Positions 58,159 to 64,000 of a DNA stretch of 64,000 bases are shown one piece after another; position 1 is the stretch's first letter, and each line of letters starts with the position of its first letter. The notes beneath the pieces were generated by a model, which searched no databases, had not been told where the DNA came from, and saw only the letters and a program-made list of their open reading frames with translations. The position numbers and the translations under genes are program-made. The DNA lies in NCBI GenBank assembly GCA_033283325.1, contig JAWMQO010000002.1:579792-643791 (forward strand), given 5' to 3'. The stretch comes from Mangrovimicrobium sp033283325. GTDB taxonomy: Bacteria; Pseudomonadota; Gammaproteobacteria; Pseudomonadales; Halieaceae.

Positions 58159-59328
58159 TTATGCGGATGCCTTGAACAGCTCGCGGCCGATCAGCATGCG
58201 GCGGATCTCGGAAGTGCCGGCACCGATCTCATACAGCTTGGCGTCGCGCAGCAGGCGCCCGGTGTTGGCTTCGTTGGTGTAGCCGAAGCCGCCCATGGAC
58301 TGGATGGCCTGCAGGGCGCACTGGGTGGCTTTTTCGGCAGTGTAGAGGATTACTGCTGCGCAGTCCTGGCGGGTTTCCTCGCCCCGGTCGCAGGCGGCTG
58401 CGACCGCGTAGAGATAGGCGCGGCATGCGTTGAGGTCGGCGTACATGTCCGCCAGCTTGCCCTGCATCAGCTGGAATTCGCCGATGCTCTTGCCGAACTG
58501 CTTGCGGTCGTGGAGGTAGGGGAGCACCTCGTCGATGCAGGCCTGCATGATCCCTACCGGCCCTGCTGAGAGTACCGTGCGTTCGTAGTCCAGACCGGAC
58601 ATGAGGATGCCCACGCCATCGCCCTCGTTCTTCAGCAGGTTTGTCGCCGGTACGGCGCAGTCCTCGAACACCAGCTCGCAGGTGTTGGAGCCGCGCATGC
58701 CCAGCTTGTCCAGCTTGGGGGAGCGGCTGAAGCCGGGCAGGTCGCGCTCGACGATGAAGGCGGAGATCCCCTTCGGGCCGGCCTCCGGGTCGGTTCTGGC
58801 ATAGACGATGTAGACATCGGCGTCGGGGCCGTTGGTGATCCACATCTTGGTGCCATTGAAGATGTAGTGGTCGCCGTCTTTCCTGGCCTGCAGTTTCATG
58901 GCGACAACATCGGAGCCGGCGTTGGCCTCGCTCATCGCCAGCGCGCCAACCTTTGCGCCACTGCACAGCCCCGGCAGGTATTTTTCCTTCTGCTCCGGGC
59001 TGCCGTGTTTGCGCAGCTGGTTGAGGCAGAGGTTGGACATGGCGCCATAGGAGAGGCCTACCGAGGCGGAGGCACGGCTGATTTCCTCCATGACCACTGC
59101 ATGGGCGAGGTAGCCCATGCCGGAGCCGCCAAACTCTTCCTCCACGGTGATGCCGAGTAGACCCATCGCGCCGAATTTTGGCCACAGGTCCGCGGGAAAC
59201 TGGTTGTCGCGGTCAATATCGGCGGCGCGCGGGGCGATTTCCTTGAGGCACATCTGGCGCACCGCGTCGCGGAGCATGTCGATGTCTTCACCGAGACCGA
59301 AATTGAGAGTGGGGTAAGCGTTGGCCAT
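58159..59328 (-). CDS. liuA: Isovaleryl-CoA dehydrogenase
   Basis: A 389-residue acyl-CoA dehydrogenase, FAD-dependent, converting isovaleryl-CoA to 3-methylcrotonyl-CoA. The catalytic base is the Glu in GLDYERTVLSAGP, the position used by isovaleryl-CoA dehydrogenases instead of the C-terminal Glu of short-chain enzymes. ALAMSEANAGSD and GGFGYTNE are typical. ATG 59328 is used; 14 upstream in-frame codons are unlikely. Operon with HMG-CoA lyase. Confidence 0.95.
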   Translation of the reverse strand: MANAYPTLNFGLGEDIDMLRDAVRQMCLKEIAPRAADIDRDNQFPADLWPKFGAMGLLGITVEEEFGGSGMGYLAHAVVMEEISRASASVGLSYGAMSNLCLNQLRKHGSPEQKEKYLPGLCSGAKVGALAMSEANAGSDVVAMKLQARKDGDHYIFNGTKMWITNGPDADVYIVYARTDPEAGPKGISAFIVERDLPGFSRSPKLDKLGMRGSNTCELVFEDCAVPATNLLKNEGDGVGILMSGLDYERTVLSAGPVGIMQACIDEVLPYLHDRKQFGKSIGEFQLMQGKLADMYADLNACRAYLYAVAAACDRGEETRQDCAAVILYTAEKATQCALQAIQSMGGFGYTNEANTGRLLRDAKLYEIGAGTSEIRRMLIGRELFKASA

Positions 59329-59430
59329 GGGGGTGGCCCCCCTTACTGGGTTGCTGGAAAGAGCCGGCAAGTATAATTAAGGGGGCTGCCGAGGTAAATT
59401 CAAGTGCCTGCTGTCTTTCCAGCAGGGGAG

Positions 59431-59497
59431 TATCGCTCACAGAGTGAGCTCCCACAGATTATGGCCCACATTGTGGGAGCTCACTCTGTGAGCGATA
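59431..59497. repeat. Perfect REP pair between liuA and birA
   Basis: Positions 59431-59456 and 59472-59497 are perfect 26-bp inverted copies (TATCGCTCACAGAGTGAGCT and its complement) around a 15-nt loop. It is the most regular REP pair in the window and lies between divergent genes, so a terminator role is unlikely. Confidence 0.9.
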
Positions 59498-59577
59498 TTC
59501 CCCCGCAGCCCCCAGGCGCATAAAAAATCTCCCGAGCTTGCTATCATGCGACAGTCTCCACCCGCACTGGCAACTCC

Positions 59578-60552
59578 ATGGTCAACCGTCACCTGCTCAC
59601 GCTCCTCTCCACCGGCGAATTCGTTTCCGGACAGGCTATCGCCGATACGCTCGGGGTGAGCCGCACTGCGGTATGGAAGCAGCTCAACAAGCTCGGCGAG
59701 TTCGATCTCGAACTGGAGTCGGTCAAGGGCCGGGGTTACCGGATTCCCGGCGGGATCGAGTTACTGGACGAGGCGCGGGTGCGCAGCGGCATGCAGTCCA
59801 GGGCGCAGGCCCTGCTGCAACGCCTCGACTTGTGCGAAGACATTCAGTCCACCAACGCCGAGGCACTCGCGGCGCTGGGCGCGGGCGCTGGCCGGGGCTA
59901 TGTCTGCAGTGCCGAGCGCCAGAGCGCCGGCCGCGGCAGGCGCGGCCGGGCCTGGGCCAGCCCCTTTGCCCGCAATCTCTACGTTTCCGCGGTCTGGGAA
60001 TACACCCAGGGTGCCGCGGCACTGGAAGGCCTCAGCCTGGCCGTCGGTGTGGCAGTCGCGAGGGCGCTGGAGCGCGCTGGCGTGAAAGGCACGCGCCTCA
60101 AATGGCCCAACGATGTCCTCTTCGATGGTGCAAAGCTCGGCGGTATTCTGCTGGAAATGAGCGGTGATGCGGCGGGGCCCTGCCAGGTAGTGGTCGGCAT
60201 CGGCCTGAATGTGGATATGCCCGATTCCGCGGCGCAGCATATCGACCAGGCCTGGACTGACCTGCGCCGGGCCGGCGGTGAGGTCGGCCGCAATGCGCTG
60301 CTGGGTCTCCTGCTCGACGAGTTGCTGCCACTGCTGGCGGATTTCGAGAGCGGCGGATTCGCCCCCTGGCGCGACGCCTGGCAGGGGCTGGATGCCTACG
60401 CCAATCGGCCGGTGATTCTCAGTACCGGCTCCCAGCGCTCGGCGGGTATTGCAAGGGGGGTCGACGAACGCGGTGCGCTGCTGCTGGAGACCGCCTCCGG
60501 TGATGTCCAGCCGGTGTATGGCGGGGAGGTTTCCCTGAGGCCGGGAGAATGA
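59578..60552 (+). CDS. birA: Biotin-protein ligase / biotin operon repressor BirA
   Basis: A 324-residue bifunctional protein. Residues 1-65 are the winged helix-turn-helix (GQAIADTLGVSRTAVWKQLN), so it should repress bio genes as well as biotinylate carrier proteins. The ligase core has SAERQSAGRGRRGRAW (biotinyl-AMP loop) and LKWPNDVLFDGAKLGGIL. It ends with the C-terminal SH3-like domain. It overlaps the start of coaX by 4 bp, a common gammaproteobacterial pairing. Confidence 0.96.
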   Translation: MVNRHLLTLLSTGEFVSGQAIADTLGVSRTAVWKQLNKLGEFDLELESVKGRGYRIPGGIELLDEARVRSGMQSRAQALLQRLDLCEDIQSTNAEALAALGAGAGRGYVCSAERQSAGRGRRGRAWASPFARNLYVSAVWEYTQGAAALEGLSLAVGVAVARALERAGVKGTRLKWPNDVLFDGAKLGGILLEMSGDAAGPCQVVVGIGLNVDMPDSAAQHIDQAWTDLRRAGGEVGRNALLGLLLDELLPLLADFESGGFAPWRDAWQGLDAYANRPVILSTGSQRSAGIARGVDERGALLLETASGDVQPVYGGEVSLRPGE

Positions 60553-61280
60553 GCACAAGCCTGCAGGTAGACCTCGGCAACAGCAGCGCCAAGTGGCGGC
60601 TGGTTCAACAGGGGGAGGTGCGCGCGAGGGGCAGCTTCGTGCCCCTGGCCGAGGCCATGTTCGCCGGACTGATCGAGCGCCCCGACAAGGTCTGGGTCTC
60701 GAGTGTTGCCAGTCCCGCGGTGGAGGATGCGCTGTGCCAGTCTATCCAGGCACGCTGGGAGCTCGATGCGTGGTTTGCGCGTACCCCGGCAAGTTGTGCC
60801 GGCCTGGTGAACAGCTATGCCGAACCGGGGCGCATGGGAGTGGATCGCTGGCTGGCGATGCTGGGCGCTCGGGCGCGCTGTGAGGCGCGCCTGTGCGTGG
60901 TCGACGCCGGCTCCGCCCTGACCATCGACCTGGTGGCTCTGGACGGCCATCACGAGGGCGGCTACATCATCCCGGGCGCCCACCTCATGGAGCAGTCCCT
61001 GCTGCGGGACACGGAGCGTGTGCGCTTCGATGAACCTGAACCCTACGCCCTGGAACCCGGCCGCTCGACTTCCGCGGCGGTGCGTCACGGTGTCGCCCTG
61101 GCCCAGGCCGGCGCGGTGCGTGCAGCGCTGGCCGAGGTGGCCGGGGAGCCGCCAAAGCTTTTCTACTGTGGCGGTGGTGGCGAAGCGCTGCGCGACCTGG
61201 TTGGCTGTGGGGGTAGCTGGGCGCCCGACCTGGTCTTCGAGGGCCTCGAAGTTATGGCGGCCCAATCCTCGCCGGGCTGA
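60549..61280 (+). CDS. coaX: Type III pantothenate kinase
   Basis: A 243-residue CoaX, which phosphorylates pantothenate in coenzyme A synthesis. Motifs are VDLGNSSAKWRL (phosphate loop), GVDRWLAMLGAR and VVDAGSALTIDLV. This type is insensitive to CoA feedback and replaces CoaA. The start overlaps the birA stop (ATGA). The coding region is followed at once by two direct copies of a 16-bp sequence. Confidence 0.95.
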   Translation: MSTSLQVDLGNSSAKWRLVQQGEVRARGSFVPLAEAMFAGLIERPDKVWVSSVASPAVEDALCQSIQARWELDAWFARTPASCAGLVNSYAEPGRMGVDRWLAMLGARARCEARLCVVDAGSALTIDLVALDGHHEGGYIIPGAHLMEQSLLRDTERVRFDEPEPYALEPGRSTSAAVRHGVALAQAGAVRAALAEVAGEPPKLFYCGGGGEALRDLVGCGGSWAPDLVFEGLEVMAAQSSPG

Positions 61281-61312
61281 GTTGTAGCCCGGATCAGTTG
61301 TAGCCCGGATCA
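61281..61312. repeat. 16-bp direct repeat after coaX
   Basis: GTTGTAGCCCGGATCA occurs twice in immediate succession (61281-61296 and 61297-61312), starting one base after the coaX stop. Similar GTTGTAGCC pieces occur at 40676 and 45512 downstream of other genes. No further structure is seen in the rest of the gap up to 61496. Confidence 0.7.
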
Positions 61313-61496
61313 AAGTCCCGTTTTCCAGGCTCCCGGAGCCGGCAGCATTTTTGCTTGTGGCTGAGAGTTTTCTGGCTGTTTCTCCCGTTTTCGATTGACA
61401 TGCAACGAGCGCGTCCTGATCCTCCCCGGTGAAAAACAGGCAGGCAAGCGCATTCGTTTCGGCAAGCGCTGGCCTTGTAGTCAGGAGATGCCAGAA

Positions 61497-62309
61497 ATGG
61501 AATTCAGCCGCTGTCGTTACGCGCTTCTCGCATTGATCCCGCTGCTCATGGTGTCCAGTCCGGCGTCCGCGCTCGGACCGGAGTTGCAGCAGGCGGTTGG
61601 CGCAAACTGGTTTTACGGGCTGGATCTCATCGGCACACTGGCCTTCGGCATTGCGGGCTTCATTCGTGCCGTCGAGGAGGACTACGACCTGGGCGGGATG
61701 TTCATACTCACAGCCCTGCCCGCTGTCGGTGGCGGTACCCTGCGGGACCTGCTGGTGGGCGGGGAGCGCCTGCCGCCCTTTGTCTTCTCCGACCCGACTT
61801 ACCTGTACATCGTCCTCGCCATCGTTGTCCTGGGCGCCCCGCTGGCGCGCGTCTGGCCCCCGGTTGGCAAGTCCAATTCGGTGTTTTCAGAGTTGATGTT
61901 CATCAGTGACAGCATCGGCCTGTCCGCCTTTGCGATCATCGGGGCGACCGTGGCGATCGTCGCCGGCCTGCACTGGATCTGGGTGCCGATACTCTCGGCG
62001 ATGACCTGCGCGGGCGGCGGTATTCTCCTGGACATCTGCACCGGCAAGCCACCGCGGGTACTGCGCGAGGATCACTACGAGGAACTCGCTGCTGCGGGCG
62101 GCCTGTTGTACCTGGGGCTCGTCAATCTCGCAGTCTGGGCCAGTAATCACGTCCCCGGCCTGCATCTTTCCACCCTGGTTGTGGTGAGTGTCCTGGCGTC
62201 GCTGGCCACGACTTTTGTGACGCGGGTAGGGCTGGTGCGCTTTGGCTGGGCGAAGCCTTTCCGGGTGCGGCGGGGCGCCGCGCAGAACACAGGCCCGGAG
62301 TCGGCCTGA
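61497..62309 (+). CDS. TRIC-type cation channel family membrane protein (UPF0126)
   Basis: 270 residues from ATG 61497 (AGGAG 9 nt upstream). It has a signal-peptide-like N-terminus (YALLALIPLLMVSSPASALG), then two copies of the UPF0126 unit: FYGLDLIGTLAFGIAGFIRAVEE with GGTLRDLLVGGERLPPF, and DSIGLSAFAIIGATVAIVAG with CAGGGILLDICTGKPPRVL. Seven hydrophobic segments are visible. Bacterial members are about 205 residues and have no signal peptide, so the N-terminal addition is unusual. Family members act as trimeric cation channels, though the physiological role in bacteria is poorly known. Confidence 0.85.
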   Translation: MEFSRCRYALLALIPLLMVSSPASALGPELQQAVGANWFYGLDLIGTLAFGIAGFIRAVEEDYDLGGMFILTALPAVGGGTLRDLLVGGERLPPFVFSDPTYLYIVLAIVVLGAPLARVWPPVGKSNSVFSELMFISDSIGLSAFAIIGATVAIVAGLHWIWVPILSAMTCAGGGILLDICTGKPPRVLREDHYEELAAAGGLLYLGLVNLAVWASNHVPGLHLSTLVVVSVLASLATTFVTRVGLVRFGWAKPFRVRRGAAQNTGPESA

Positions 62310-62336
62310 ATAATCAGAGATAACAGGGAGAAGGGG

Positions 62337-62894
62337 ATGAGGGACCTCGATAACATCCATCTGCTGGAGTTCCAGCAGCCGCTCAACTGCTGCAACGTGA
62401 CGGCGCTTGCCTACGCGTTCTCTGCGCTGGGTAGCCCCACCAGTGTCGAGGACATTTTCTATGAGGCGCGCCTGCCCATTCACTGGGTGGTGGATGCGGG
62501 TATGACCCTGCAGGCTACCGCCGATGCCGGCAGCAGATATATCGAGAAGACCGGGCAGCCCTTTGAAGTGAATGCGTTCCACATGGATTCCGGTCGCCTG
62601 TCACATCAGGAGTTCCGCGACTTGCTGAAAGAATCGGTTGCCGACCCGGACGATATTCACATCATGAATTTCAGGGTAGGGATCGCCCACGGCATCCCCT
62701 CACTCGCCGGCGGCCATTTTTCCTTGCTGGCGGATTACGACCACGATGAGGACCGTGTCACTATCGCCGACACTCATCCCAAGAAATACGGGCGTATGTG
62801 GCATACCAGCAGCGAGGCGCTCTACCAGGCCTGTTCCGATGAGGACAGCAGTGTCGGGCGTGCACGCGGTTATATCACGGTGCGGCGGCTATAG
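62337..62894 (+). CDS. Papain-fold cysteine protein, phytochelatin-synthase-like
   Basis: A 185-residue soluble protein. It resembles the catalytic core of phytochelatin synthases: a Cys in QQPLNCCNVTALAYAF (residues 14-29; C18 or C19), a His in GGHFSLLADYD (about 124-134) and an Asp in VTIADTHPKKYGRMW (about 138-152), the same Cys-His-Asp order and local motifs (GGHFS, D-x-x-x-KY-x-x-x-W). Prokaryotic homologues mainly hydrolyse glutathione or other gamma-glutamyl peptides. The assignment is from motif pattern and is tentative. It begins 27 bp after the TRIC-like gene, so the two may be co-transcribed, and ends 127 bp before the tRNA cluster. Confidence 0.6.
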   Translation: MRDLDNIHLLEFQQPLNCCNVTALAYAFSALGSPTSVEDIFYEARLPIHWVVDAGMTLQATADAGSRYIEKTGQPFEVNAFHMDSGRLSHQEFRDLLKESVADPDDIHIMNFRVGIAHGIPSLAGGHFSLLADYDHDEDRVTIADTHPKKYGRMWHTSSEALYQACSDEDSSVGRARGYITVRRL

Positions 62895-62925
62895 GGGTGT
62901 CAGGTAGTGGTCGCGGCAATTCTTA

Positions 62926-62954
62926 TTGCATCCCCAAACCCCTTTCCCTACAAT
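62926..62954 (+). promoter_or_regulatory. Sigma-70 promoter of the tRNA-tuf cluster
   Basis: TTGCAT (62926-62931), a 17-bp spacer and TACAAT (62949-62954), followed by a GC-rich discriminator (TGCCCGCCG) typical of growth-rate-regulated stable RNA promoters. The first tRNA begins 66 bp after the -10 element. Confidence 0.75.
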
Positions 62955-63020
62955 TGCCCGCCGTTGAGTCGGGCGCTGGTTTCCAGCGTGTAGTTAGTGG
63001 ACTCACAGGCCTTTGTCAGG

Positions 63021-63096
63021 CTGGCGTAGCTCAGCAGGTAGAGCAGCTGATTTGTAATCAGCCGGTCGGGGGTTCGATTCCTCTCGCCAGCTCCAT
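63021..63096 (+). tRNA. tRNA-Thr (UGU)
   Basis: A 76-nt cloverleaf: acceptor GCTGGCG pairs CGCCAGC, D-loop, anticodon loop TTTGTAA (anticodon TGT), TTCGATT loop and encoded CCA. First of four tRNAs ahead of tuf. Confidence 0.97.
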
Positions 63097-63241
63097 TCCC
63101 TTACCGGAATTGCGCTTCTGTCTCCTGGAAATGGGGGCGGTAAAGCGCGCCTGCAGGGGTGGATTTCCGGGTCCCCGACCCCGAATTCTGCCCCCCTTGC
63201 AAAAAACTCACCAAGTCACGAATTTTCCTGCCGATAAGCTG

Positions 63242-63270
63242 TTGACAAGGGTGATAGGCATCCGGACAAT
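63242..63270 (+). promoter_or_regulatory. Promoter-like element ahead of tRNA-Tyr
   Basis: TTGACA (63242-63247), 17-bp spacer, GACAAT (63265-63270). The -35 is a perfect match to consensus; the -10 matches at 4 of 6. It lies 13 bp before the tRNA-Tyr acceptor, so it may start a second transcript. Confidence 0.6.
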
Positions 63271-63283
63271 ATGCCGCCTTTCC

Positions 63284-63367
63284 GGAGGGGTTCCCGAGTG
63301 GCCAAAGGGATCAGACTGTAAATCTGACGCGAGAGCTTCGGTGGTTCGAATCCACCCCCCTCCACCA
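63284..63367 (+). tRNA. tRNA-Tyr (GUA)
   Basis: An 84-nt class II tRNA with a long variable arm: acceptor GGAGGGG pairs CCCCTCC, anticodon GTA in ACTGTAAAT, encoded CCA. Confidence 0.97.
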
Positions 63368-63552
63368 TGTTTTTGGGGTGGTAACGGTTAAGTTTATCGG
63401 CCCATGGTGGAGATTTTCACCAGAATTGTGGTGTTCGACGAGAGCCGTCGTTCACCTGGGATGGCAGGTTCATCCCGTGGCTGCCTGGCAGCCTGGAGGC
63501 GCAGTGCCGTACCGACTGGCGGCGCCTTCACTGACAATCAGGTTAGCGAGTC

Positions 63553-63626
<74 letters not shown>

Positions 63627-63643
63627 GGATTGGAAAGGATAAA

Positions 63644-63719
<76 letters not shown>

Positions 63720-63798
63720 TTCCACTTTATTTAGAAGCGGTTTTGGTTTTTCAGGCGGTACAAGCAAGGCTGACGCCACTGTTAAGGAGACTGTCGTA

Positions 63799-64000
63799 AT
63801 GGGCAAGGCAACTTTCGAACGTACTAAGCCCCACGTCAATGTGGGCACCATCGGTCACGTTGACCACGGCAAAACCACCCTGACCGCGGCCCTGACCCGC
63901 GTCTGCGCCGAGACCTGGGGTGGCGCTGCGGTAGCCTTCGACGGCATCGACAACGCACCGGAAGAGAAAGAGCGTGGTATCACCATCGCGACTTCCCACG
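63799..64000 (+). CDS. tuf: Elongation factor Tu (partial, N-terminus)
   Basis: 67 codons are present before the window ends. MGKATFERTKPHVNVGTIGH, then the P-loop GHVDHGKT and ITIATSH are unmistakable EF-Tu, the GTPase that brings aminoacyl-tRNA to the ribosome. AAGGAG lies 10 nt before the ATG (63784-63789). Its position after Thr-Tyr-Gly-Thr tRNAs is the tufB context of gammaproteobacteria. Confidence 0.98.
   Translation, partial: MGKATFERTKPHVNVGTIGHVDHGKTTLTAALTRVCAETWGGAAVAFDGIDNAPEEKERGITIATSH

Overview
The window looks like a chromosomal segment of a GC-rich gammaproteobacterium. The tRNA-Thr/Tyr/Gly/Thr-tuf block, a gammaproteobacterial riboflavin/NusB/ThiL/PgpA operon, ettA, the yrfG-hslR pair, a DnaT/lambda P-like pair and a Pseudomonas-style REP family all fit this. 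Many features suggest a marine Cellvibrionales/Halieaceae-type organism, but that placement is inference. Coding density is high and no phage, insertion sequence with a transposase, or CRISPR array is visible.

Layout. 1-1623: DNA replication/restart genes (lambda P-like, triple-domain DnaT-like), followed by radA, a PilZ protein, an exported protein, a REP-derived 19-bp tandem array and ettA. 6431-7250: a non-coding stretch holding two related inverted-repeat elements placed head to head. 7251-12295: a four-gene molybdenum hydroxylase operon (SRPBCC/CoxG, FAD, 2Fe-2S and Mo-pterin subunits). 12573-25287: the proteasome-like Anbu gene together with a five-gene operon of two circularly permuted ATP-grasp, two alpha-E and two transglutaminase-like units, interrupted by a cytochrome P450/ferredoxin/TetR module with two predicted operators. 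25774-34580: glyA, nrdR, ribD, ribE, a degenerate ribBA-like gene, ribH, nusB, thiL, pgpA, a retropepsin-like protease and a separate intact ribA. 34611-35730: ispA and xseB on the other strand. 35892-49069: a surface polysaccharide locus (acetamido-amino-uronate sugar genes, a second aminotransferase/epimerase pair, three glycosyltransferases, FemAB-like transferase, sulfotransferase, Wzx flippase, FkbM methyltransferase). 49011-57209: dxs with an in-frame REP-containing insertion, an SGNH-like protein, a diguanylate cyclase, hslR, yrfG, a YdcH-like protein, a metallo-beta-lactamase-fold hydrolase, a sterol-desaturase-family protein and a small membrane protein. 57234-61280: leucine catabolism (HMG-CoA lyase, isovaleryl-CoA dehydrogenase), birA and coaX. 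61497-64000: a TRIC-like channel, a papain/phytochelatin-synthase-like protein, four tRNA genes and the start of tuf.

The strongest candidates for an unusual system are the Anbu-linked operon with duplicated ATP-grasp/alpha-E/transglutaminase sets, and the RibBA-like protein whose two domains have both lost key catalytic residues while a complete RibA sits 3 kb away. The REP family is also notable: it recurs about a dozen times, has been amplified into a tandem array, supplies the stop of ribD and appears to have inserted in frame into dxs.
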